From Morella rubra (Eukaryota; Streptophyta; Magnoliopsida; Fagales; Myricaceae), in NCBI GenBank assembly GCA_003952965.2, contig CM025854.1:12408428-12472427 (forward strand): a DNA stretch of 64,000 nucleotides. The letters are read 5' to 3'. How positions within the stretch are numbered: the first letter of the stretch is position 1; each line of letters begins with the position of its first letter. Of this stretch, positions 45,573-57,491 are shown piece by piece. The translations under genes and the position numbers were made by a program. Under the pieces are notes generated by a model, which did no database searches, was not told where the DNA came from, and saw nothing but the letters and a program-made list of their open reading frames with translations.

Positions 45573-47877
45573 CTTCTGGACCGAGATCTTTACTATTTTT
45601 TTTTCCATTTATTGAGGTGACAAATCTGAACTACATATGGAGGACTAAGAATTTAAAGTCTCTCTTATAAAATTACTTTAAGACATTTAAAAGACCTTTG
45701 ATCCTCAATTAAATGCATGTGGAAGTGAAAATAATCTTAACTTGTATTAATTAATTGACTAATGACATAAGATAACAAAATAGTACTAAACACAGTTAAA
45801 TTAATCCTACTTGACAGGGCCCAAGAAAATTAGAGGGCTGAAGAGATTCTTGCCAGGACATTTCTGAGTTTGGTTATGCATGCTTATCGATCGTGTAAGT
45901 TACTTTTCTATCTTCTTTAAACTTGGATATTCTATTTTCAAGTTTTACCAATTCGACAATTGGCATGTGACCAATCAAGATCTCAAGTTTGTGCAGCTTG
46001 CTCTTATATATTTAACTTAATGAAATCCTTGATCTCCTACCCTCCCTGTTAGAGTAGGCTTGGATACGCTGACGCAGTTAATTCCGCTATATATAATGCC
46101 CTGTCGGCCCACTACTAAAGCTTGTTTACTTGCACCCAAATCAAATATTTGCTTGTCTTTGAAAAAAATATTTCGTATGGTGAATATTGCGATCAACTTC
46201 TGCGCACTGGCTCACAAGGCATGCAACTCCAGTATTCTACGATAGGCAGTGGACCAAGGCCACATCCTCTTGTTTGCCATGTAGAGTTTGAATATAAAAG
46301 AGATCACGCTATATATAAGCTTTTGCATAAAATCCAAATCATTGACAAGACTCGAGTACTGGCCATGCACATGCCTGAAATATCCATTAATTACAAAAGA
46401 GATCACGCTATATATATATATATATATATATATAAGCTTTTGCATGGATCGATGATTCTTGATTCGTCTCTAGAATTATACTCTCTTATAATTTGGTTCG
46501 ATTTACTCAGACCATCACTGAACATTCACAGGCTGAAGAGTGCTATATCTGGAGGTATTGAAATCATTCTAGCTGGTTAAGAAGTTGGGTATCGCTTCTG
46601 CACAAATCTAATCCGCGACCGCCATGTGAGAGGCCTTCAGATCTCCATCTATGTATATATATATACTGTATCTTTGGACTTTGGAGATATCTGGCGGCCA
46701 TTGTAGGCTGGCGAATCTGATGTCCCATTTATGCTATCAATAAATTATGTATGAATAAACACAAACACAATACATCTGTATACATGAGCTGCATGCTGGT
46801 TTGCATCCAAAGCTGATATTTTACTATAAGCTTTATATGTGATGCTCTGGATTGCATGGTTAATTAGTTTCATATGACAACCTAATGAGTATCCGATGAT
46901 TTGTATTCTGCGCCAGTCAGAATTTAATTTTTAATATTTCAATAACTAAATGTTCTCTTATTTCTTTTGTATTCTGTTATATTTCTGTATCAAAATGTTT
47001 GGGAAGCCAAAGAGAAAATTACAAATATTTTCCTAAAAAAGGGCGCTAGGGGCTCAAGAGGAGGTTTTGATATTATTCCCATCTGAAAGCAGTGGCCGGG
47101 AGGGCCTATCAGCTGCGCCTATGTCTACTGGCAAGAACTCACGTGGAAGCAAAGCAAGGTGGGGTCTAATTAGCAGCATGGGGACTGGCTAGCTGAGGCA
47201 GTTAAATAGCCTTTAAATTACATGCCAATTGCTGGGTAGAAAAGTCATGTTCATAGCTCATATGTAGCAAACACGTGGGAAAACCAAAGTGCCCATTACT
47301 GCTGCAGCGTTGAGGTCCCCCTCTGGCCTGCACCCCTCTCTGAACTCTCTGCTCTTGGTCATGTCTGGTACGCATGCACTGCCATCAGATGTGGATCTCA
47401 CTTCCTAAAGTTTTTATAGCTCTTGTGGACTTTGCGTCCAGCATACTCACATGCAAATTCCACAGTACTATTTTTGTTCTCTGCAAGTAGTTCCCTGAAG
47501 TTTATTGGAACGCAGTGGCATATTTATTCTTGATGCCGTAAGCCATACTATAGGGTTACAGCATTAATGCAGTTTTAGACATGGCTTGCTTTGTAAGACT
47601 GCAAATTAGGGAAAATAAGAATTAAGAACTCTGTTTTGACAACATCTACGGCCTCTCTCTGCCTCTCAGCTTATACGTGCATGTATCGGCAGAAACCTAA
47701 AGACTGAAAGAGTCGTACTACTAGAAAGGATCTACAACATTTAGCGAGACATCCTATTGCTGTCAAACTATTTGTTCTTTTGATGCGACGGATTTACTCG
47801 CGGACGAAAGAAAAATCTCTCTGCATGTGATCATCCATAGCAAATATTCCAACGGGCAGCTGGCGAGATATAAAAAC
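45573..47877. other. Intergenic with (TA)n and a short direct repeat
   Basis: The phrase AAAAGAGATCACGCTATATA ... AAGCTTTTGCAT occurs at 46296-46328 and 46395-46445, the second expanded by a TA run. No gene is recognised; several short frames lack any domain. Confidence 0.45.
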
Positions 47878-48402
47878 GGCTTAATATCTTCATTGATCCT
47901 TGTGCTATGTCTCATTCTCTATCCAGTACTTACGGAAATTTTTTGTCCTCAACACGGTCCCTAAAGTAATCCACAATTCCTGTTTTGGTATTTCCGTCCA
48001 CTCCAGAGCTCAGTTGGAGGGAAAATTCCTATGTGGCAAACGGAAGACAACTAAGTACCAGTGGGAGACCAACACACCACCACCTGAAACCCTCCACTTT
48101 TATCCAAATTAGAAACTGCAGTGCTCAGACCACCACCCGGCACGCTTGGGACAAACTAAGGGTGCCAAGTGGTGGTCTGATGTTGAGCATAGTGGTGGTA
48201 AGGACACATGTTGATCTCCCAATAGTACTTAGTTGTCCTCCATTTTCCACATAGAAATTTTCCATCCAAATAAGCTCTGGAGTGGATGGAAATACCTGAA
48301 AAGAAATTGTAGATTACTGTAGGGACCGTTTAAGATAAAAAATTTTATAAGGACTAGTTAAGGAGTGAGCCATAGAAGAAGGATCAATGAAGATATTAAA
48401 CC
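47878..48402. mobile_element. Mutator-type MITE, long TIRs, 9-bp target duplication
   Basis: The left end GGCTTAATATCTTCATTGAT and the inverted right end GGTTTAATATCTTCATTGAT begin arms of about 200 bp. Further shared blocks include TCCACTCCAGAGCT and GACAACTAAGTAC. The flanks are tataaaaac (47869-47877) and tttaaaaac (48403-48411), matching at 8 of 9. It is 525 bp and non-coding. Confidence 0.85.
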
Positions 48403-48411
48403 TTTAAAAAC

Positions 48412-49452
48412 TGAACAATTTCAAAGATGTTTTCAAGATTGTTAAGATAATCCTAAAGTTTTTCTAATGAATGACTGATCTAGGGCTCGGGATGATGAGA
48501 ATCGAGAAGACGAACAAGAGAGATAATCGAGATGGAATGAGGATTTCTTACAATTTATTGTTTGAATTACACGTACAATTAGAAAAGAGATATACACAAC
48601 AAATAACCTTGTGGTAGAGTTTGTACGGTCTAAAAATTTATATGAATAATATTAAATGATATAAAATATATTATTGTATTTGTCTCTTTTTAATTATACT
48701 GTACAATTCTTGTAGCAAATTGCATAAGATCATGACATGTAGAAATGAGCTAATTTTTTCGTTTCCTTTTTCTGTGGGCAAAAGGCGTGGTTTTTTACCG
48801 TATAAATTAATAAGCAAACTATGGGTGTGCTGTCGAGGTTGGAGGAGAGGAGAGGAAAGCGAAAACAAGGGGTATTCGTATTCAATTTCTAAAGGCAAAA
48901 AGAGGTTGTCGGCTCATGATCGCTGCTGTCGCTTTTGATTCAAAAACAAAAGCTGTTCTTGCCGCCGTAAGTAATAGTGCTTTCAGCTTAGTTTGACAAC
49001 GACTTCGCCACGTTTCGCTTTCTCACATCACTTCCCTCTTCTCTCTCTCGATGGATTCAGCACTTGCCGTCCCACTAGCAAGCACTACCACTACCGTTAT
49101 ATAATGCATTTCCTAATCCTAATCAAAACTGTTCAAAAGATTAAAATTAGAAAATATTGAAAGAAGAGCGAAAAAACTTCAAGGTAATTCATGAATATAT
49201 AAAGACCTACATACATTATAAAAAGTCCAATGAATTACATCTTTATTTCGCAACGTATTTTTAACTTGTATATAAAACAGTTTATTTATAGGACTAAAAT
49301 AAAACGACTTATTTATATATAAAATTGCTTATTTATATGACTAAAATAACAGTGAACTCATATTCTTAATCAATCCGAGGCTAAGAAAAGATAATAATGA
49401 TGCCCAAGGCACACAAAAAAATAAAAAAATAAAATTGTCGAACAGTGCTTGG
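48412..49452. other. Intergenic, no supported gene
   Basis: Short frames only, AT-rich. Confidence 0.4.
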
Positions 49453-49545
49453 AATACTAGAAACCTTAATGAACTATGGCCAAAATATTAGAAACCTTGG
49501 CAAACGGTGGCCTGACTACTAGAAACCTCGACAAACGATGACCAA
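49453..49545. repeat. Three tandem 31-bp units
   Basis: Units start at 49453, 49484 and 49515, each of the form AxTAxTAGAAACCTxxxxxAACxxTGxCC. Later units differ by a few substitutions without indels. Confidence 0.85.
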
Positions 49546-49582
49546 TTTATTCCGATCTTGATTGAAGTCGGTGATCTTATTG

Positions 49583-49998
49583 ATCGAAGATCCACTAGTG
49601 GTTACATTTTTATTTTGGGAGATTCTATCATCTCTTGGCACAACAAGAAATAGATTGTTGTTGCTCGTTCTAGCACTGAGTTTGAGTATCGGGTTCTTGT
49701 TGATATTACCTCTGAGCTTCTTTGGCTTCTTCAGGAGATGAGAGTTAGTATGGAGGCTATTACTTCTATTTTATTGTGAGAGTCAAAGTGCCATCTAAAT
49801 AGCTGTTAATAATGTCTACCATGGGCGTACCAAATTTATCAAGATTGATTGTCACTTTGTACGACATCACTTATGGGAGGGAACTCTTTGTGTTTGTCTA
49901 CTTATTTTGGTTGATCGGATGTTTTTACCATGGCTCATCCTCTCGTTCTTTTGTTTCCAAGCTCAAGTCAGTGTCCATTTCACCGCTTCTAGTTTGAA
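49583..49998 (+). pseudogene. Ty1/copia RNase H remnant
   Basis: The plus strand reads RSTSGYIFILGDSIISWHNK and QIVVARSSTEFEYRVL, then SELLWLLQEM. After a frame break it reads VYHGRTKFIKIDCHFVRHHL. This is the standard copia RNase H order, ending with the D-CHFVR motif. It lies directly before a polypurine-like GAAGAAGA and the LTR, so it is the 3' end of a copia element. Stops and frameshifts show it is inactive, and no other pol part is present upstream. Confidence 0.8.
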
Positions 49999-50003
49999 GA
50001 AGA

Positions 50004-50200
50004 TGTTAGAATTTTTTATTATTATGATAGAATATTGTTAGAATGTTTTGTCATTATTATTGTATATTTATGATTGTGATTGAATTTTTAATTTATTATG
50101 ATTGATTGTATTTTCAGTGTAAGATAACCGCCTACTTCTATAGAGTTTATAAAAGATACAGATAGAAAATTCGTATTCTTTTTCTTCACTTTTTTCAACA
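50004..50200 (+). mobile_element. Copia 3' LTR, 197 bp
   Basis: It starts TGTTAGAATTTTTTATT directly after the purine-rich tract and ends TTTTTTCAACA, giving the usual TG...CA borders. The LTR is short, as in some copia families. The 5' LTR is not in the window. Confidence 0.65.
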
Positions 50201-50224
50201 AACCCCACACCTACTTTTTTTAAA

Positions 50225-50821
50225 GGCTAAATTACTCCGTACATCCTTGGGGTTTGACTTTTTCTCAATTTGGTCCTTAGGTTCGATTTTCCTTAAAAAT
50301 ATCTCTGGGTGAGGACCCATTACCAAATCGATCATACCGTCAATTCATTAGATGGAAATGCACACGTGGCTAACGGCTTACACGTGGGAATTGACAGCTT
50401 GATTAAAAAAAAAAAATTGGCTCAATCGCAATGTGACACGTGCAGTAAAATAAATAAAATAAAAATATTTTTTTAAAATAAAAATAAATCTAAAAAATAA
50501 AAAAAACATTTACTTTTTTTAAAAAAAATAATTATGTTTTTTTTATTAAATTTTACATTTATTTTTATTTTAAAAAAATTTTTAGTTTTATTTATTTTGC
50601 TGCCACGTGTCACATTGCGATGGGAGGAATTTTTTTTTTAATCGAGCTGTCAATTCTCACGTGTAAGCCGTTAGCCACGTGTGTATTTTCATCCAATGAG
50701 TTGACGGCATGATCGATTTGGTAATGAATCCTCACCCTATGAATATTTTTTAAAAAAATTAAACTCTGAAAATCAAACTGAACAAAAGTGAAACACCATA
50801 GACGCACGGAATAATTTAACC
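50225..50821. mobile_element. Mutator-type foldback MITE, 9-bp target duplication
   Basis: The left end GGCTAAATTACTCCGT and the inverted right end GGTTAAATTATTCCGT begin arms that stay alignable for nearly 250 bp, through GCACACGTGGCTAACGGC and CAATCGCAATGTGACACGTG, to an A/T-only centre. The flanks are ttttttaaa (50216-50224) and tttcttaaa (50822-50830), an 8-of-9 match. It is 597 bp and non-coding. It contains ACGTG-core words that resemble ABRE/G-box sites. Confidence 0.85.
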
Positions 50822-50830
50822 TTTCTTAAA

Positions 50831-51310
50831 CCCGGCTAGAGTTTAATTATCGTATTATCCATTAATAAACTCCATTAGAAGCTGCACTTCCAATCGGGGA
50901 AACAGACACGTACGGAAAAAGATACGACGCGATCCACCATGAATTAAGAATTGATCCAATTTTAAATGCTCGCTTATTTTATTGAAAAAATCAACATAAG
51001 TGGATGTGCCTGCAGAGTCTGAACAAATCTTCAGTTTTCATCTCCAGGCTCCTGTTAAAAAGGAAGACAAATCCAAAACAGAAACAATAAGCAAAAATCT
51101 GCTGAAATGATCGAACAAAAGGAAACTTTTCTTAATATTTTCTGTCCAATTTTGCTATCGAAACTAGGAGTACTACGTACGGTGTGTCATGAACTAGTTC
51201 CAGGTTTGGTCTGCTTAATTTTAACCTCCCTCCTCCCTCCTCGTTTAAAGTTTTAACCTTTTTAACAGTCGGTGGGTTAAAACAAAAAGTACTCCACGGC
51301 CCTCTCCGTT
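50831..51310. other. Upstream region of the bHLH gene
   Basis: No coding frame is seen. It presumably contains the promoter of the following gene. Confidence 0.4.
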
Positions 51311-51318
51311 TATATATA
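51311..51318 (+). promoter_or_regulatory. TATA box of the bHLH gene
   Basis: TATATATA, followed by a CT-rich leader, lies 294 bp before the start codon at 51612. This is consistent with a roughly 260-base 5' UTR. Confidence 0.5.
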
Positions 51319-51611
51319 TTCCCACGGTCTTATTTACAACTTCAGATAAAAACCCTCAGCTTGCATTTTCAGTTTCCTTTCTTCCTTGACGTCTCTCTCT
51401 GGTCTTTTCCTTTTGTTTGTCCCTCCTTTCGCTATCTCTACCCGACTACCTGGTACTCCGCGTAAACGACGTCGGATTCTTCGTCCAGGTATATCTTAGG
51501 TTCGATTTTGAATAAAGCCTTATATTCCGGGTCTCTGTTTGCCATCATTATTAAGGTTGTTGTCTTGGTTGCTTGTTCCGTGATTTTCGTTTTGCCAAGA
51601 AGTGCCAAGGT

Positions 51612-52503
51612 ATGCTTCCTTTTCAAAGCTACTATGGCTTGAGGAGCTGGGTGGAGCAAAAGAGTGAACGTGTTCAAGAACCAGGCCTGGCGGTCAATAC
51701 GATGAACGGTGGGGATTCGGTGATGAGCTCCGCTTCGAAGGGAGCTGAGAGGAGATCCGAGGAAGCGTGTAAGAGTCACAAGGAATCAGAGAGAAGACGC
51801 AGGCAGCGAATCAACGCCCACCTCTCCACCCTGCGTTCTCTCCTACCTAACACCACCAAGGTCTTTGTATTCGTCCTCCCACTTTTTCTCACGTTCGCCT
51901 TCTCTCTGCATCCATTAGCAGTTATTTGGATTGTATCGTGAGGGTATTGACGGAATTTGGCGAATGAATGTGTGTCGGTATGATGTACAGACAGATAAGG
52001 CCTCCTTGCTCGCACAGGTGGTCCATCACGTCAAGGAGCTGAGGAAGCAAGCGGCCGACGTGGCGGTTCAGGATGGCTACGCGTGCGGTAGGGGGTCGGA
52101 GGAAGAACCGGAGCCGGAGCCATGGCCTTTTCCGGCCGAGTCGGACGAGGCCACCGTGACTTACTGCGACGGAGGAAAGAAGGTAGTGAAAGCGACTCTA
52201 TGCTGCGAGGACCGACCCGGTTTGAACCTCGAGTTGGCCCAGGCGATACAGTCGGTACAGGCCAAGGCGGTGCGGGCTGAGATGATGACCGTTGGTGGGC
52301 GAACCAAGAGTGTGGTGGTGGTGCAGTGGCCCGGGAGTTGTGCCGGTGGAGAGGAGATTGGGGCCTTGAAGCGGGCTTTGAAGGCTGTGGTAGAGAATCG
52401 GGCTTCACGTTCTGGGTTGGGCCAGATAGTCTCCCGGAACAAACGTGCTCGGGTTTATGGCTCGCTAAAGAGTGACAATGAGTTTTTGTTCACAGGCCTT
52501 TGA
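51612..52503 (+). CDS. bHLH transcription factor (bHLH30/bHLH106-like clade)
   Basis: Two exons, 51612-51860 and 51991-52503, with one 130-bp GT-AG intron that interrupts the loop, give 253 residues. The bHLH domain (about 55-105) has basic-region residues His56, Glu60 and Arg64 (SHKESERRRRQRIN). This H-E-R set predicts E-box/G-box binding. The loop reads LLPNTTK|TDKASLL and helix 2 continues VVHHVKELRKQ. The C-terminal half (VKATLCCEDRPGLNLELAQA, MMTVGGRTKSVVVVQ) forms an ACT-like dimerisation domain, as in Arabidopsis bHLH30, bHLH32 and bHLH106. The protein is nuclear by family. Start: this Met is the first ATG in frame (MLPFQSYYGL). The exact orthologue cannot be fixed by eye. Confidence 0.92.
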
Positions 52504-53421
52504 TCATTTCTCGCCGAGTCTAAAGGACTAATGTTGGGGAGCTGTGGGAGAGAGAGAGGATAAAAAGCAAGAAAACAACGAAAAAGAATGGAAAAGAGAG
52601 AGCCTTTGATCCACCACATGTTAGACAGAGACCTTAACCATGTGGCCTTTGGGATGTCTTTCTGCCCTAAAGAAGCGCTAGTATGTCCAAAGCTGATTTA
52701 CTGCATGTGAATATGTCTTTTCTTATTCCTATAAAAAGGTTTGTCTTGACGGGGTTCTTTTCCTACGCATGCTCTGTCCTGGTCGTTTAAATCTCCATGT
52801 TAAATGGGATAGAGACTGCTGGGGACCCGAGCACATCTTTCACAGTCCATCATCAGACGGGCAAAAGGATAGAAATGAAAAAAGCCCGAGTGTTCCACAT
52901 TCAAAAGACTGGATAATTATGAATCTTTCTTTGCTACTCTGGATAAGAATGTCTTTGCTTGCGTGCCTTCTCTTCATCTCTTAAATCTAAATAGATGGCC
53001 CCACTACCACGTGCCAATCATACAAAAAATAAATCGACATGATTTACTTGGAAGTACTTTTTATTGGTACATCGGAAGATGGATAAGTGCATATATGGCA
53101 TAGAAGGTAAGTACCCAATGCAAATGAGAGGTCCAAAAAGATGGTCTGGCTAATTTGTGAGTGATTTCTCTGCGAAAATTTTCTGTCTCTACAACTTTTC
53201 GAAATTTGTATTTACCATTGCTGCACGCTTTATGCTTATGGGTGCCATCAGTTTCGACAGTGTTAGGATCCGCATAATTAGATAACAACGCGAGCGATTC
53301 TAAATCCTAACCTGAACCGCTGAAAGAACAAACTATGTTTTAATTTGCTGTGTAAAGTCCAATTCTAACCTCTGGATATTACTAAAAATTAAAAAATACA
53401 GGCCCTAGAGCTCGTGTGGTC
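52504..53421. other. bHLH 3' UTR and intergenic spacer
   Basis: No further gene is recognised before the next start codon. Confidence 0.4.
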
Positions 53422-56400
53422 ATGTCGAGAATGGCGGGTCTAAACTCCTCCGGGGTCTCTGGGGACTCCTTTCGTTGCTCAACCATTTCTGGTTTCACCT
53501 ATTCCTTCGTGCGGTTTCCCAGATATTGGTCTGATCCATACGCAGTAAGTTCTTCCCAACTTGTCGGGCCTTATCTTATTCTTAGGCATAGTCTGCTAAT
53601 CTTTCTGAAAGTAATAGCCAATTTGATTCCATTAAGTATTAAACTCATGTCCTGCTACTGTTTCATTCCCAGACCAAATGGGTAACCAATGAGGCCCGTG
53701 TTGGATTACTGCCTTCAGCCTCGTAAGTTTTTTGCCCCTCAAACAATTTTAGGTTTCAGCAGTTTATTATGACCAAAAACTACCAAAGTAGTCCGCTTTG
53801 CCCGGGTGGGCTACTGGTTTGATCACTGCGATGATAAAATTAGAATCCGTGTTTGAAAGAATGATGGGAAACTAGGAAAACCAAAAAGTATGGACTACGA
53901 ATGGCTGCAACAAGCTGTATCAGGCTGAAATTGGGGCGATAAGACTTGGGAGATGGTATTCCTTTCCTGTTTATTGCACAATCGAAATTTTAGTATTTAA
54001 TACGAGGCTTGGGAGCAAAGATGTCTGTCACATTTTTTGTGACAGACAATTACCTTTATGCTACTCTGTAGTTTGGTTAGATTCTCAAAATGATAAACAT
54101 AGGCCTTTCACCGTTTCAGAACTATGTCAGTGTTAATTGTCACAAATTGCAGTCCATCTCTTTTAAAGAAGTAGGGAAGAAATTGTGGTTCACTATTGTA
54201 ATTTGCAGTTTCATTAATCTGCTGATCTTTACTGCTTCCATCTGCATTTAGTAGGGGTGAAATGCATCAATGTTGTCGAATCATAGGTCATTGATTGTGC
54301 ATCGCACAGTGAACTTGAAGACTTGAAGTGTCGCTACATCTTTTGGAGGGTCATGTCCTAGGACTTCTATGTGCCTACGATTGGTCATTTTAATTTATCA
54401 AGGCCTCATTTTCCTTGTGTGTATGCATATAATATAGTATTACAACCATCCCCAATCCTTTTTTCTTATAAGTTGTGGTACTTGTACCTATAGAAAAAGG
54501 GGTTGATGATTCTAGTTGATATTGTTCGTGGTAAGAGAGTGATTTCTTCACAGTTCTAGACTTCAACTGATGCCTTGCAATATCTGGTTTTGATTGCTAA
54601 AAGCATTCTTCGCTCTTATTATTGCAGACACCAATGCAACTGTTACTTTTTTTGTTGCTGACCCAAAAGATAAGCATGAGTCCAATTTTGTTTAGATATC
54701 TTATTCCATGAAAATTCACCGTAAAGATCAGAAGTGAACCTTTTATGTAACCCCATTTAAAGTGTTTTGCTTCTGTATCTGTAGTAGAAACCAAGCTCTG
54801 AGACTGAAGGCTTCAAACAGTTCCCTTGGACTGGCACAGGAACAAGTAAGCCAGAATGCGAAAAATGTTGGAAAAATTGATGCTGGCCAGGACTTGTTTG
54901 CTGACATGAAACAGAGGTTTCTTGATTTCAAGAAGCATAAATATACGTGAGTTGTACTTAGTATTCATAGGTGGTCTTTCCTAGCTTCAAGAAAATTACT
55001 TGTGCTAATATCAGGTAGCTGACTTATGCTTTTCATTAGGAAGGAGTTGGAGCATTTTCAGACTATTTCTAAAGCACAATACCCAAAGGTGATAAACAAA
55101 CTCAATCCTGATGATTCTTCTTGATTCACTGAAAACTTTATTTGTTTGTTTATTTTTGAGCTAGATGCTCTGCAAAGCCTTTCTTGCTTGCTTCAAGTAA
55201 TGTTGGTGTGAATAAAATCTGGTAAATATGTTGAACTGACAAGACCAAGAACAGTTTATGGTGATTGCTTGTGCAGACTCCAGGGTATGTCCTTCTAACA
55301 TTCTTGGGTTTCAACCCGGAGAAGCCTTCATGATTCGGAATGTTGCCAATCTTGTTCCCTCAATTGAGGTATTTCTTATAAAAACTAAGTAGTCTCCTTC
55401 ACTGAAATAACAAATCATTCCAATTGGCTTTGTACCTGGCGAAGCATAACAATTTAATTTTTGTTTGTCTTTCTACAGAATGGACCATCAGAAACCAATG
55501 CTGCTCTAGAGTTTGCAGTAAATACTCTAGAAGTAAGTGAAGACTTTAAGTCCCAGAAAAAGTGAAGCCTTTAACAATTTAAAATTTGCTGGGAAATATA
55601 CTGTGAAACTGTGGAAGACGAGACTGACAGAAGAGAATTCCTTTTAGGCTTGTTTTTTCTTTTTTCTTTTTACATTCTCCCCCGCAAAATTATGATATTG
55701 TAGTTCCCCCCCCCCCCCCCAACAAAATTCACATTCTGGCTTTGTCCCTATCTGTATGCAATGCTGATGATAATTTTGGATAATATCCTGAGTGAAATGT
55801 TTTCTTTATAATTGGGTAAGTACGCATTCTTCTACTGAAGAAGGTATTAATAGTTGTTGAATTACTTCTGTCTATTTGCCTATATCTGCTTACCTTTGAA
55901 AAAAACACACCTGCTGTCTCCAGGTTGAAAACATATTGGTGGTGGGTCACAGTAGCTGTGGTGGAATACAAGCCCTTATGAGCATGCAAGATGAAGCAGC
56001 CTCAAGGTTTGGCTATACAACTTCAGTTCTTTTGTGTACTTTTGGCTTGTGATGAATTTTTCTATTCCTCTTAGTGGTAGTTTATACTCCATTCCTCATT
56101 GCGGTTTATTTCTCTCTTCGGAAGCTTCCTCGAGAAGTGGGTTGTTAATGGGGAAGTGGCCAAGTTAAGAACAAAAGCTGATGCAGCCCACCTTTGCTTT
56201 GACCAGCAGTGCAGACACTGTGAGAAGGTTGGCCTTCTCTTCCCAGAATTTCACATGAATTTCACTACCAGAATCAAATCACATGAATTTCTCTACCGGA
56301 TCACTAATCTGACTTAAAAACTGATAATCTGTGTCGTAGAATGTTATATTACTTGAGACTTTGATCAACTAGATTCAACTTGGTATAACATTGTTAAGCA

Positions 56401-56744
56401 AACATTCAAAATTCTAAAGCTTGTGAAAGGAAAATCTATGATCACCAAGTCGGTATTGGAAGAATCTCATATATCTGGCTTGAGTCTTTTGAGTCTGAGA
56501 ACCTGCTGATGATTGTTTCAATCGTTGTGCAATTTACTAACAGGAATCTGTCAATCGTTCCTTGCTGAACTTGCTTTCGTACCCATGGATACAAGAGAGA
56601 GTCAGAAAAGAGTTACTTTCTATTCATGGAGGATATTACAATTTCCTGAATTGTTCATTTGAGAAGTGGACTCTTGATGTGAAGGGAAGCAACGCTGCTG
56701 AAGGGTTCAGGTACTCGGTCAAGGATCAAGCATTTTGGTATTAA
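53422..56744 (+). CDS. Beta carbonic anhydrase, plastid-type
   Basis: Nine exons join in phase: 53422-53544, 53673-53722, 54788-54946, 55040-55088, 55255-55368, 55479-55532, 55924-56006, 56125-56227 and 56544-56744, giving 311 residues. Exon 3 could equally start at 54785, adding one Arg. It catalyses CO2 + H2O to bicarbonate. The zinc/active-site residues are present: Cys133, Asp135 and Arg137 ([12 protein letters not shown]), and His192 with Cys195 (VVGHSSCGG). Other family blocks are [27 protein letters not shown] and [11 protein letters not shown]. The Ser/Arg-rich first ~60 residues look like a chloroplast transit peptide. Overall form is like Arabidopsis BCA5, though the paralogue is not settled. 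Intron 2 (over 1 kb) contains a small hairpin at 54022-54048. The gene looks intact. Confidence 0.94.
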
Positions 56745-57491
56745 ATTGACTCTTCTGCCTCAAGCTGGCTTCACGGTGGCCAACTCTTTCTCCTTTTGGT
56801 TTCTGGTTCTCTCATATGACTGAAATTATGTAATATATCTCGCTGTAAAAAGAAAGTAAAATCATGTTCAATTGGAATTATGAGAGACTCAAGCCAGAGT
56901 CGATTTGTAATACCCCATTGGAAAGGGATCAGTCGATTTTCTCTGCTGTTTTGGAATTATGAGAAATTTTTTTTCTTTTTTAAATAATGACGATTTTTTT
57001 TTTAAGACATGTTTTTTTCAAATATTTTTTAGAGTGATGGAACGGTAGAAAAAGATTTTTGAAAAAAAAAATTTAAAATATATTCTCTTAAAGATTATTC
57101 TGATAATATTGTCAATATCTAATTCCGGAAAAGGAAAAAAAAGTGTTAGTATAAATGTCAATCTATTTATCAACTATTTACTACTATTTCTGATCCAAAA
57201 AGAGTTTTTTTTTTTCAGAAAAAAAAAAAATGGGTATCATTAGTCTGCCGTGTTACTTGAATCGTCGTCGTTCTGGAGGATCGGACCAAAAAGTCTGACT
57301 CCATGAGGAGGAGAAAATTTTCAACAAAAAAATTGGAAAATGTCATTGTTAGCCTTTCTGCGTGAAACGCTGTCGTTCTGAACAATTAATAATTATAAAT
57401 GATCCCAGCTTGGACACCGGGAGCGATGGCATTTAGACCGCAACTCCAAACTGAAGAAACAAATCAATAGCAAGCAAGCGGCTGAGTCATC
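56745..57491. other. Intergenic spacer between carbonic anhydrase and AP-4 mu
   Basis: AT-rich sequence with A/T runs; no gene. Both neighbours are on the plus strand, so this holds one 3' end and one promoter. Confidence 0.45.

Noticed and set aside
51438-52442. Minus-strand frames opposite the bHLH gene
   Set aside because: Antisense shadows; the plus strand has clear bHLH and ACT-like domains.
55622-55641. miR156-like word TGACAGAAGAGA in a carbonic anhydrase intron
   Set aside because: Only the first 12 bases match and no hairpin partner is visible nearby.
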